DNA of 64,000 nucleotides, from IMG/VR virus record IMGVR_UViG_3300025276_000024, positions 1 through 64,000 of that record; one strand, given 5' to 3'. The translations under genes were made by a program, and so were the position numbers. Position 1 is the first letter of the stretch. Every line of letters begins with the position of its first letter. Under the pieces are notes generated by a model. The model made no database searches. It was not told where the DNA came from and saw only the letters and a list, made by a program, of their open reading frames with translations. This document shows, one piece after another, positions 1 to 5,493 of the stretch. Source of the stretch: a virus.

Positions 1-285
1 GCTTTAATTAGTGGTAGACACTAGAGTGATCAATCCCTAGTGTCATTGTAGTCATAAGATATACCGCCAAGTGTTACTACTTAAACCAAACCTTGACACG
101 GTGTAATAAATGAGTTTAGATTACTGTAAGTTCTCTCTTACGCCAACAGCTTATTGGATAGACTCAACCATATTTAGAGTGGTATTTAATCCGTTGCCAC
201 TATTTATTAAGATTACGGGTAATATGTCTATTATCCTATAGAGGAAGAGACAAAGACTACCCTTGTTGTATTGTTGTGTGTATTT

Positions 286-495
286 GTTACTCTTGTAGTA
301 ACGTTAGCTATATTTATATTATTAGTAACACTCATAGTTACAAGAGTGGTAAAAGGTGGTATTTTGTGGGTATATGACCTCCCACTCAGTGTGACACACC
401 TAAATAAAATAAAATAACCACAATAATTATAGTTATTAGTAACATTCCTGACTATATGTAACAATAGTTAGAAGTTATTAGTTTGTTTAAGTAAC
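286..495. repeat. Cluster of GTAAC/GTTAC pentamers
   Basis: Seven copies of GTAAC or its complement GTTAC occur within 210 bases: 286-290, 298-302, 325-329, 337-341, 439-443, 458-462 and 491-495, with an eighth at 73-77. Four are arranged as two inverted pairs (286/298 and 325/337). By rough base-frequency reasoning about one would be expected in 600 bases. Such clusters can be binding sites for an initiator or a regulator. No binding protein is identified. Confidence 0.45.
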
Positions 496-533
496 ATATT
501 CCACAATGGCTCTCATTGTTTAGGAATATGCTA
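491..533. other. Large imperfect hairpin
   Basis: CATATTCC (495-502) pairs with GGAATATG (523-530). Inside it ACAATG (503-508) pairs with CATTGT (514-519), leaving a GCTCT loop and a TTA bulge on the right arm. Outside, GTA (491-493) can pair with TAC (531-533) across one mismatch. The total is about 17 base pairs. No T-tract follows on either side, so it does not look like an ordinary terminator. It could be part of a structured RNA or a protein-binding cruciform. Confidence 0.55.
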
Positions 534-550
534 CATTAAACCTGCTAAAC

Positions 551-582
551 ATAGTTAGGGAGCAGACGTGCTGAAAAGCACG
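551..582 (+). repeat. Motif-plus-hairpin element, copy 1
   Basis: The 16-nt motif ATAGTTAGGGAGCAGA (551-566) is followed without a gap by the hairpin CGTGCT-GAAA-AGCACG (567-582). The same arrangement recurs at 1137 and 1396 with different stem sequences. Read on the plus strand the loop is a GNRA-type GAAA tetraloop. Read on the minus strand it is a hairpin followed by TCTGCTCCCTAA, lying 18 nt beyond the stop of the minus-strand gene at 600-1061. Strand assignment is therefore uncertain. Confidence 0.6.
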
Positions 583-599
583 CCTACAGCCAGACTAGA

Positions 600-1061
600 T
601 TATGCAGTTACAGTCTCCTCCTTGAAGGCCTGCAAGCTCTCTACTGCTTCACCAGTTGAGTTTGCCTCACGAATCTGAGCACCATTTGTGTGTTTCACAA
701 AGGTAGATTGCTCATTGAGGTCATAAACAAGCTCAGTAGTTCTATATATTGCATCATCTCCTGCCATACATACTACGCCTGTGTTACCAGCATACTTAAG
801 ACCATAGGTCAAGTCAGCCTCATTAAGAGGTAGAATTGATTCTTTGACCACAATCTTACCAACAATAGGCTTTGTTAAGTCCATAGAGTTAAGAAGGTCC
901 ATTGGGCCCATTACTAATGCTGACAGAGTCTTATCTGCAAACCAGCCATTCTTGAGCTCAGTTGCCTTTTGCTCAAAGATGATGTATCCTATCTCAGGAT
1001 TCTTGGTCTTGTTGATTGATACTCCTTTGTCATTTACACGTACTGTTACTAAGTTATTCAT
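600..1061 (-). CDS. Conserved-looking small protein of unknown function (153 aa)
   Basis: This is the only minus-strand gene in the window, opposite to all the late genes, as expected for an early gene of a crAss-like phage. The 153-aa product is soluble, with no membrane segment or signal peptide. It has a central AGNTGVVCMAGDDAIYRTTE stretch and a C-terminal acidic tail. The alternating hydrophobic pattern suggests a beta-rich fold. A single-stranded DNA-binding (OB-fold) role is possible from context, but I see no diagnostic motif and do not assign it. The ATG at 1059-1061 follows an A/T-rich leader with no Shine-Dalgarno box. Codons end in C or G more often than in the late genes, which suggests a different expression class or origin. 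Copies of the motif-plus-hairpin element lie on both sides of the gene. Confidence 0.7.
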   Translation of the reverse strand: MNNLVTVRVNDKGVSINKTKNPEIGYIIFEQKATELKNGWFADKTLSALVMGPMDLLNSMDLTKPIVGKIVVKESILPLNEADLTYGLKYAGNTGVVCMAGDDAIYRTTELVYDLNEQSTFVKHTNGAQIREANSTGEAVESLQAFKEETVTA

Positions 1062-1136
1062 AATAAAATTAATTTTGATTAAGACTGTGGTAATACAATC
1101 TCTGAAAGTTTATAAGCACAATTACCTGTGCATTTA

Positions 1137-1168
1137 ATAATTAGGGAGCAGATGCATTGAAAAATGCA
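1137..1168 (+). repeat. Motif-plus-hairpin element, copy 2
   Basis: The motif ATAATTAGGGAGCAGA (1137-1152) runs directly into the hairpin TGCATT-GAAA-AATGCA (1153-1168). Compared with copy 1, the stem sequence differs at most positions but pairing is fully kept and the GAAA loop is identical. That is the signature of a conserved structure. Read on the minus strand it lies about 80 nt upstream of the start of the 600-1061 gene, a plausible promoter distance. Confidence 0.6.
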
Positions 1169-1286
1169 TTATGTGTAGCATGCTGTGTTAGTATATATAC
1201 TAGTAATGAACACAAAACAAATCAATGATGTGTTGATATTTAGTAGTTACCTACGTTGACACAGTAGCACTACACTACTCCACACT

Positions 1287-1319
1287 GATAGATATGCATA
1301 GCCTATCTTTCTTTTTTTT
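1287..1319 (+). terminator. Intrinsic terminator on the plus strand
   Basis: GATAG (1287-1291) pairs with CTATC (1303-1307), with an additional TATGCATA self-complementary core. A T-rich tract follows, TTTCTTTTTTTT (1308-1319). It is oriented to stop plus-strand transcription, yet no plus-strand gene lies upstream in the window. This implies an RNA transcribed rightwards through the leader region. AGATAG just downstream can also pair with CTATCT. Confidence 0.5.
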
Positions 1320-1395
1320 AGATAGACACATTGCATTATCCTACAGTCACAGCCGTGTCCTCACAAAACATGAGGGGGTACCACCGCTGCAAAAA

Positions 1396-1428
1396 ATAAT
1401 TGGGGAGCAGATCATTAGAACCTATTGA
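1396..1428 (+). repeat. Motif-plus-hairpin element, copy 3
   Basis: The motif ATAATTGGGGAGCAGA (1396-1411) is followed at once by TCATTAG-AAC-CTATTGA (1412-1428). Six of seven positions pair, with a single T-T mismatch. The motif differs from copy 2 only at one purine. The loop is AAC rather than GAAA, so this is the weakest hairpin of the three. It lies about 145 nt before the first late gene. Confidence 0.5.
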
Positions 1429-1524
1429 GCACGCAAAACACATAACTTTTGGGAGGGGCAGACTAAAAATTTATATCAGGTGGGGGGCATGTTGTGATAA
1501 AAAAATTTTCATAGGATTTAGAAA

Positions 1525-1545
1525 TTTAGTATATTGTCTTTATAG
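1525..1545 (+). promoter_or_regulatory. Candidate phage-type promoter for the late block
   Basis: TTTAGTATATTGTCTTTATAG matches the recurring late motif TTTGTATATTAT followed by TATAG, seen also at 18503, 20195, 31617 and 49607. It ends 26 nt before the ATG of the first plus-strand gene and has two changes from the consensus. Confidence 0.45.
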
Positions 1546-1571
1546 AAGAGTTACTAACTTAATATTATAAC

Positions 1572-1889
1572 ATGGCTGAATGGGATGACAATAACGAAGC
1601 AGAAGGTTTATCTGAGGTACAACAAATGCAGTTAGATGAAATTTTACTTGACACAGCATATAACAATGCGTGGATGTTATTGTCCGGTGAACTTACATTT
1701 GATGAATTAATGATGACACAGTTTAAAACTGGAAAAGAATTAATAATGGCTTTTGATCCTGACAATGGTCCAAAGGAGGCCGAATTTCAGAACATGATAG
1801 ATTATTATGTTGAACATGAAGAATATGAAAAGTGTGCTAGATTAAGAGACTTAATGGTAGTGGCTTTTCCAAATATATATGAAGCATAA
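1572..1889 (+). CDS. Small acidic protein with UVR-like C-terminal motif
   Basis: This 105-aa acidic protein is the first gene of the rightward block. Its C-terminal third, EEYEKCARLRDLM (about residues 84-96), resembles the UVR motif found in UvrB, UvrC and ClpC-like proteins, a short helical hairpin used for protein-protein contacts. The rest is unrecognised and largely helical. The start is an ATG in an A/T leader (TATTATAACATGG). The next gene begins 5 nt after the stop, so they are co-transcribed. The function is unknown; the UVR resemblance is weak and covers only about 15 residues. Confidence 0.75.
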   Translation: MAEWDDNNEAEGLSEVQQMQLDEILLDTAYNNAWMLLSGELTFDELMMTQFKTGKELIMAFDPDNGPKEAEFQNMIDYYVEHEEYEKCARLRDLMVVAFPNIYEA

Positions 1890-1894
1890 ATATT

Positions 1895-2089
1895 ATGGCA
1901 GCTAAAAAGAAAAAGAGTACAGTAAATAGCAGTGGGAATTATACTAAACCCGGAATGCGTAAAAGGTTATTTAACTCAATAAAGGCTGGTAGTAAAGGTG
2001 GAGGCGCTGGACAATGGTCAGCTCGTAAAGCTCAAATGCTAGCTAAGAAATACAAAGCAAACGGAGGCGGATATAAAACTAAAAAATAA
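1895..2089 (+). CDS. DUF5872-like N-terminal half, small basic protein (64 aa)
   Basis: This lysine-rich 64-aa protein carries the pattern KPGMRKRLFNSIKAGSKGG followed by GQWSARKAQM and a GGGY near the end. From memory this is the N-terminal half of the DUF5872 family, whose members are usually single proteins of about 130 aa. The C-terminal half of that family (SLxxWT, then SGK and ETGE) appears in a separate gene at 2377-2619. The two halves are therefore encoded apart, with two other tiny genes between them. The function of the family is not known; the charge suggests nucleic-acid binding or packaging with DNA. Confidence 0.8.
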   Translation: MAAKKKKSTVNSSGNYTKPGMRKRLFNSIKAGSKGGGAGQWSARKAQMLAKKYKANGGGYKTKK

Positions 2090-2093
2090 AATT

Positions 2094-2261
2094 ATGAAAG
2101 GCGTAAAACATTATTTAAAAAACGGAACTGAATGGAAAGGTGCTAGTCACAAAATGTCTAATGGTAAAATGCATACTGGTAAGACACATACTAAAACTAG
2201 CAAGCCCTTAGTTCACATGAAAGACTTATCTAAAACAGCTAAGGCTAAAGCTAAGAAGTAA
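2094..2261 (+). CDS. Small basic protein (55 aa)
   Basis: An ATG at 2094 opens 55 codons beginning MKGVKHYLKNGTEWKG, with HTGKTHTKTSK in the middle and a KTAKAKAKK tail. The pattern of VKHY, then HTG.THTK.SK and LSKTAK, is one I recall from small proteins of many large phages, with no known function. The start is 4 nt after the preceding stop, in the leader AAATTATG. Its stop overlaps the next start as TAATG. The high lysine content is shared with its neighbours. It is short but has good coding character and tight spacing. Confidence 0.75.
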   Translation: MKGVKHYLKNGTEWKGASHKMSNGKMHTGKTHTKTSKPLVHMKDLSKTAKAKAKK

Positions 2262-2377
2262 TGGCACTTAAAAAGCGTAAAAAGAAAACACCTTGCTGGT
2301 CAGGCTACACTAAAAAGGGCATGAAGAAAAAGGGAAATAAAATGGTAAACAATTGTGTACCTAAAAAGAGAAAGTAA
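2261..2377 (+). CDS. Tiny basic protein with two cysteines (38 aa)
   Basis: The start ATG at 2261 overlaps the preceding stop (TAATG), and its own stop overlaps the next ATG at 2377 in the same way. The 38-aa product begins MALKKRKKKTPCWSGYTKKG and ends in NCVPKKRK. The pattern P-C-W-x-G-Y-x(3)-G-M then N-C-V-P is typical of tiny phage proteins seen near structural genes. The two cysteines may bridge or bind metal. No function is known. The double stop-start overlap makes translational coupling likely. Confidence 0.7.
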   Translation: MALKKRKKKTPCWSGYTKKGMKKKGNKMVNNCVPKKRK

Positions 2378-2619
2378 TGGCTAAGACTAAACAGCAAAAA
2401 AGTCTAACTAGGTGGACTAAACAAAAATGGACAACTGCATCAGGCAAAAAAAGTTCTGAGACAGGTGAAGTTTATGCTCCTAAGAAAACTATTGCTAAGT
2501 TAAAGAGTACTAAAAAAGGTAAAGCTAAACTAGCTGCAGCAAATAAAAAGAAAAGAGCAGCAACAAAGAAAGGTAAACAACATGCTAAGCATGGGCTACA
2601 TAAAGGAAAAAAACGTTAA
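2377..2619 (+). CDS. DUF5872-like C-terminal half, small basic protein (80 aa)
   Basis: This 80-aa, very lysine-rich protein contains KSLTRWTKQKW (residues about 8-18), SGKKSSETGEVY and a C-terminal KKGKQHAKH. In the DUF5872 family as I remember it, these elements follow the GQWSARKAQ/GGGY half found here at 1895-2089 as a separate gene. Both halves keep their conserved residues, so this looks like a stable split rather than a decaying pseudogene. It starts at the TAATG overlap with the preceding gene. The role is unknown; DNA condensation or head packaging is a guess from charge. Confidence 0.8.
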   Translation: MAKTKQQKSLTRWTKQKWTTASGKKSSETGEVYAPKKTIAKLKSTKKGKAKLAAANKKKRAATKKGKQHAKHGLHKGKKR

Positions 2620-2634
2620 TTTAAAAATAAAAAA

Positions 2635-3279
2635 ATGAGTACAATATTACAAGACATGATGGGCATGTTAAAAAGAAGTGGTACAGTTATTCCTAAAGCG
2701 GATAACTATATTACAGTTGCTAGGTTTCCAAACCCACAAGAAAGATTGAAGCCGGCACCTAAGTTACAAACAGAATTAGTTACACTATCTTCGTTAAAGA
2801 CATTCTTTAATGCAGGATCTTCAGATGAGTATGTTAATGCAGCAAATTTTGATGGAGCCACAGATATATTAACTCTAACTAGAGTAGGAGGAACTGCTAT
2901 TACAGTAGACATGGACCGTAAGGACACTAAAGAATTTGTAAACTTTATTGCACTTACTGTTAATGGTGGATCTAATACAGTAATAAATACTAGCTCAAAA
3001 GGTCAATTATTTGTTGTTAGAAGAATAGGGTCAGATGGAACAGGAACACTTCAGTTACCTCCGGCAGCTGGAACAGAGAATTGGAGATACAGAAAAATAA
3101 CTATTTTAACTGATGGTACTACTACAGCATCAAAAACAGTTACACTTGATCCACAAGGAGTAGAAAGAATTAATGGTGCAGCTAGTTTTGTATTAGATAA
3201 AACATATGCATCAGTAACAATTTGGTCTGATGGTGCTAATTGGTTTATACTTTCATCATCTCAAGTAGCTGACTTATAA
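2635..3279 (+). CDS. Virion surface/head-decoration-type protein (214 aa)
   Basis: This 214-aa, beta-rich, Thr/Gly/Ser-rich protein has an N-terminal helix (ILQDMMGMLKRSG). Residues about 79-93, DILTLTRVGGTAITV, resemble the [19 protein letters not shown] unit of the fibre proteins at 23970 and 27395. The C-terminal end, YASVTIWSDGANWFILS, is a pattern common at the ends of phage fibre and capsid-decorating proteins. It is therefore probably an exposed virion component. The stop overlaps the next start as TAATG. Which structure it decorates cannot be told from the sequence. Confidence 0.7.
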   Translation: MSTILQDMMGMLKRSGTVIPKADNYITVARFPNPQERLKPAPKLQTELVTLSSLKTFFNAGSSDEYVNAANFDGATDILTLTRVGGTAITVDMDRKDTKEFVNFIALTVNGGSNTVINTSSKGQLFVVRRIGSDGTGTLQLPPAAGTENWRYRKITILTDGTTTASKTVTLDPQGVERINGAASFVLDKTYASVTIWSDGANWFILSSSQVADL

Positions 3280-3569
3280 TGGCACAGAAAAAAGATGGTA
3301 GATTAGCAAGGGCTGGAGTTTCTGGATTTAATAAACCTAAGAGAACTCCGTCCCACCCTAAAAAATCACACGTAGTTGTTGCTAAGGTGGGTGACAAAGT
3401 AAAGACTATTAGATTTGGTGAGCAAGGTGCTAGTACAGCTGGTAAACCTAAATCAGGTGAGTCAGCTAAAATGAAAGCTAAAAGAAAATCCTTTAAAGCT
3501 AGACATGGAAAAAATATTAAGAAAGGTAAGATGTCTGCAGCTTATTGGGCAGATAAAGTAAAATGGTAG
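3279..3569 (+). CDS. Conserved small basic phage protein (96 aa)
   Basis: This 96-aa basic protein has the pattern RLARAGVSGFNKPKRTPSHP, then KSHVVVAK, TIRFGEQG and RHGKNIKKGKMSAAYWADK at the end. I recognise it as a small protein that recurs, with little change, in many unrelated phages and is always annotated as hypothetical. The C-terminal KGKMSAAYWADKxKW is its hallmark. It is likely structural or DNA-associated, but the role is not established. The ATG overlaps the preceding stop (TAATG at 3277-3281). Confidence 0.85.
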   Translation: MAQKKDGRLARAGVSGFNKPKRTPSHPKKSHVVVAKVGDKVKTIRFGEQGASTAGKPKSGESAKMKAKRKSFKARHGKNIKKGKMSAAYWADKVKW

Positions 3570-3572
3570 ATT

Positions 3573-3821
3573 ATGACGGTAGCACAATTAAAAGAATTAG
3601 GGTTTACTAAACTTGGGCATGATGAAGATAATGACTTTCCAGAAAATTATTATTATTATACAATTGAGTTTGGTGATCTAATATTTCATTCATGTGGCAA
3701 TGATGAGGCAGAAGAAGAAGGTGGATGGTTTATAATAGATCCAGGATACTCAATTAAAATATGGCACTTTTCGGATGCCAAGATTTTAATAGACTTACTT
3801 AGGCGTAATCAAACATCTTAA
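3573..3821 (+). CDS. Small acidic protein of unknown function (82 aa)
   Basis: This 82-aa acidic protein is unlike its lysine-rich neighbours. It begins MTVAQLKELGFTKLG, has a YYYYTIEFGDLIFHS beta segment, and ends in a helix rich in leucine. There is no metal or catalytic motif. The start is 4 nt after the preceding stop, so it is the last gene of this cassette. An AT-rich gap with a promoter-like box follows. The pattern resembles small host-interaction proteins of phages, but this is only an impression. Confidence 0.7.
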   Translation: MTVAQLKELGFTKLGHDEDNDFPENYYYYTIEFGDLIFHSCGNDEAEEEGGWFIIDPGYSIKIWHFSDAKILIDLLRRNQTS

Positions 3822-3860
3822 AATAAATCATTAAACTTTTTTTATTTAAACTATTTTTAT

Positions 3861-3868
3861 TACTTTTG
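3861..3868 (+). promoter_or_regulatory. Bacteroidota-type -7 box
   Basis: TACTTTTG fits TAnnTTTG, the -7 element of Bacteroidota promoters. It sits 26 nt before the ATG at 3895, in the only sizeable gap of this area (3822-3894). No clear TTTG -33 element is present, only T-runs. Confidence 0.4.
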
Positions 3869-3894
3869 TTTTTATTAACACTAAAAACATTATA

Positions 3895-4212
3895 ATGTCA
3901 AATTCAAAAACCAATCCGGAACTTCAAAACAAAGATCCTCAAAAAGAGATGTCTAAAAAAGAGATGTCTGAACGTAGAGAAGAAATAACTACATTCTACA
4001 AAGACAACATTCCTCATTTAGAAGTACAAGCTGATTATGAAACATTATTAGCTGCTATTGAAAAAGCTAGAGCAGAACGTATGCAAGCACAAATGTATAT
4101 GGCTCAACAATATGCTGCACAAAAAGGTGAAGGTGTCCCAGACCCAAATTCAAAAGAAGGGAAAGATTTTCAAGAAGCAATGTCAAAAGCCATGTCTAAT
4201 GAAACAAGTTAA
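3895..4212 (+). CDS. Small charged helical protein of unknown function (105 aa)
   Basis: This 105-aa, mostly helical, charged protein has the core YETLLAAIEKARAERMQAQM (residues about 46-65) followed by a Gln/Ala-rich stretch. Similar short helical proteins stand before the lysis and packaging genes in crAss-like genomes as I recall, but without a known role. The start is an ATG in an A-rich leader, 26 nt after a promoter-like box. Its 3' end overlaps the amidase start by 14 nt in another frame. It may be a virion or assembly helper; this is an inference from context. Confidence 0.7.
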   Translation: MSNSKTNPELQNKDPQKEMSKKEMSERREEITTFYKDNIPHLEVQADYETLLAAIEKARAERMQAQMYMAQQYAAQKGEGVPDPNSKEGKDFQEAMSKAMSNETS

Positions 4213-5119
4213 ATTAGGTAGCAGAGGATCTGACGTAAAAACATTACAAAAAGCATTAGGTATTAGTGTAGATGGGGCTTTTGGTCCTATGACAGAAAAA
4301 GCTGTAGAAAAATTTCAGTTAGATAAAAATTTAATGATAACTGGAGTTGTTGATGCAAACATGTGGGTATTAGTACTGAACATGAAGTATGATGGTGACA
4401 CATCAATTGATGAAGACACTGATTCTGTATCTCAATATTTTACAACAAGCTATGATCAGATTATACATAAACATTATTTACCAAAGGATGAATATCTAAA
4501 AGGTCCAATCAAAAATGATTATATTATGTTACATCATACAGCAGGTAATGCTAATCCTTACAGATGTATAGATCATTGGGGAAGAGATACACGTGGACGT
4601 ATTGCAACTGAGTTTGTATTAGGTGGACAAAATCATAGAAATGGTGATGATGAATTTGATGGTGTAATGGTACAAGCATTTCCTACAGGTGCACAAGGAT
4701 GGCATTTAGGAAGAACTGGTTCTGGTTTTATGAACAGACATTCTGTTGGTCTAGAAATATGTAGTATGGGATATTTAGATGATGACTACAAAACATATGT
4801 TGGATCAAAATGCCACCCAGATCAAGTACGTGAGTTACCTGAACATTTTAAAGGTAAGCTATATTGGCACAAATATTCAGAAGCACAAATTAAGGAAACT
4901 GAAAAGTGGATCAGATTTGTTGGTGAAAGAGATGAAGTAGATATTAGATTAGGTCTTAAACAATATATAAAGAAATATGGTCCTTCAAAAGGATTTGAAT
5001 TTCAAGAAGACGCATTCTATGGTAGAGTAAAAGGTTTATTAACACATACCAATGTAAGAAAGTCTAAATGGGATTGTTATCCTGATCCAGACTTTGTTGA
5101 TATGATAATGAGTTTATAA
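4199..5119 (+). CDS. N-acetylmuramoyl-L-alanine amidase endolysin with peptidoglycan-binding domain
   Basis: This is a predicted endolysin that cuts the bond between MurNAc and L-alanine in host peptidoglycan. Residues about 3-62 form a PG_binding_1 domain (LGSRGSDVKTLQKALG, then VDGAFGPMTEKAV). Residues about 105-300 form an Amidase_2 domain. Likely zinc ligands are His112 or His113 in LHHTAG, His283 in LTHTNVR and Cys293 in KWDCYP, as in T7 lysozyme-type enzymes. I chose the ATG at 4199 (306 aa). The longer in-frame reading from 4058 adds a lysine/glutamine-rich leader lying wholly inside the previous gene, and the PG-binding domain begins right at 4199. There is no signal peptide, so export would need a holin or entry with the virion. 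Neither was identified. Confidence 0.9.
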   Translation: MKQVKLGSRGSDVKTLQKALGISVDGAFGPMTEKAVEKFQLDKNLMITGVVDANMWVLVLNMKYDGDTSIDEDTDSVSQYFTTSYDQIIHKHYLPKDEYLKGPIKNDYIMLHHTAGNANPYRCIDHWGRDTRGRIATEFVLGGQNHRNGDDEFDGVMVQAFPTGAQGWHLGRTGSGFMNRHSVGLEICSMGYLDDDYKTYVGSKCHPDQVRELPEHFKGKLYWHKYSEAQIKETEKWIRFVGERDEVDIRLGLKQYIKKYGPSKGFEFQEDAFYGRVKGLLTHTNVRKSKWDCYPDPDFVDMIMSL

Positions 5120-5121
5120 TT

Positions 5122-5493
5122 ATGGCTATAGTAAGTAAAGTAGAATTAAAACATCAAGTAGATTTAAATAAATCAATTAAGTATCAAATAGTTACTTATT
5201 GTTTTTTTAATGATACACTAATAAGTAATTCAGATTTAAAATTTTTGACAGAGCTATCTAAAATGCAAGGAATTGAATTGACTAAATTCTGTGAAAGTGC
5301 AGTAGCTAAAGGTATATTTAAAAGTTCTCAATCAGCAAGAAATGCAATAACAAAAGCTGAAAAAAAGAACTTACTTGTTAAGAAAGGACATAACAAAAAG
5401 ACTATATCATTAAATCCAGATATTAACGTTCAGTCAGAGGGGTTAGTATTACTGGATTATAAAATATTGGGACGTGAAACCAAAGAGTCATAA
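5122..5493 (+). CDS. Small winged-helix-like DNA-binding protein (123 aa)
   Basis: This 123-aa protein begins 2 nt after the amidase stop. The central part has the helical spacing of a winged helix-turn-helix. A helix, SQSARNAITKAEKKNLL (about residues 73-89), is followed by a basic strand, VKKGHNKKTISLNP. This looks like a recognition helix and wing. Two cysteines are not arranged for zinc. The 3' end overlaps the IHF-like gene by 20 nt. The pair may form a small module for DNA organisation or late-gene control. The assignment is from pattern only; no family was recognised with certainty. Confidence 0.65.
   Translation: MAIVSKVELKHQVDLNKSIKYQIVTYCFFNDTLISNSDLKFLTELSKMQGIELTKFCESAVAKGIFKSSQSARNAITKAEKKNLLVKKGHNKKTISLNPDINVQSEGLVLLDYKILGRETKES

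Larger units (their letters stand above)
1..599. other. Non-coding, hairpin-rich leader region (left part)
   Basis: No convincing gene lies here. What can be seen is dense inverted repeats. GACACTAG (17-24) pairs with CTAGTGTC (37-44). GTAAG (126-130) pairs with CTTAC (137-141). AGTGG (178-182) pairs with CCACT (197-201). GTTACT (286-291) pairs with AGTAAC (297-302), GTAAC (325-329) with GTTAC (337-341), and GTGGG (366-370) with CCCAC (381-385). GTGTG (389-393) faces CACAC (395-399), and a large imperfect hairpin lies at 491-533. The pentamer GTAAC/GTTAC is strongly over-represented. Base composition is less AT-rich than in the late genes. It may be a control region between divergent early and late blocks, and possibly an origin; that role is inferred from structure and position only. 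Confidence 0.6.
1062..1571. other. Non-coding, palindrome-rich leader region (right part)
   Basis: No gene is seen. The region contains GCACA-ATTACC-TGTGC near 1116-1131, motif-plus-hairpin copy 2 (1137-1168), the 8-bp palindrome AGCATGCT (1177-1184) and a perfect 14-bp palindrome, TAGTATATATACTA (1189-1202). It also contains a GTAG-TTAC-CTAC hairpin inside TGTGT/ACACA (1229-1263), AGTAG/CTACT (1263-1279), a terminator-like hairpin with T-tract (1287-1319), CCTCA/TGAGG (1359-1375), copy 3 (1396-1428) and a candidate late promoter (1525-1545). This density of pairing is far above that of the tight coding region that follows. Confidence 0.6.

Noticed and set aside
231-464. Minus-strand open frame of 77 codons in the leader
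   Set aside because: Its peptide is a run of V-T-N/T-T-R patterns created by the GTAAC/GTTAC repeats, with no leader context and no typical composition. It is best explained as a by-product of the repeats.
844-1137. Plus-strand open frame antisense to the 600-1061 gene
   Set aside because: It lies opposite a frame with much better protein character and has no start context; treated as a shadow.
1189-1202. Perfect 14-bp palindrome TAGTATATATACTA as a separate regulator site
   Set aside because: It is AT-only apart from its outer G and C, and may arise by chance in AT-rich DNA or be part of the leader folding. It is not reported alone.
1-1571. tRNA genes or a CRISPR array among the leader hairpins
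   Set aside because: No cloverleaf with anticodon and T-loop consensus is recognisable. The repeats are three, unevenly spaced, and carry hairpins rather than regular spacers.
4058-4198. Longer N-terminus for the amidase
   Set aside because: The added part lies wholly inside the previous gene in another frame. It is lysine/glutamine-rich and not part of the PG-binding domain, which begins right at the ATG at 4199.
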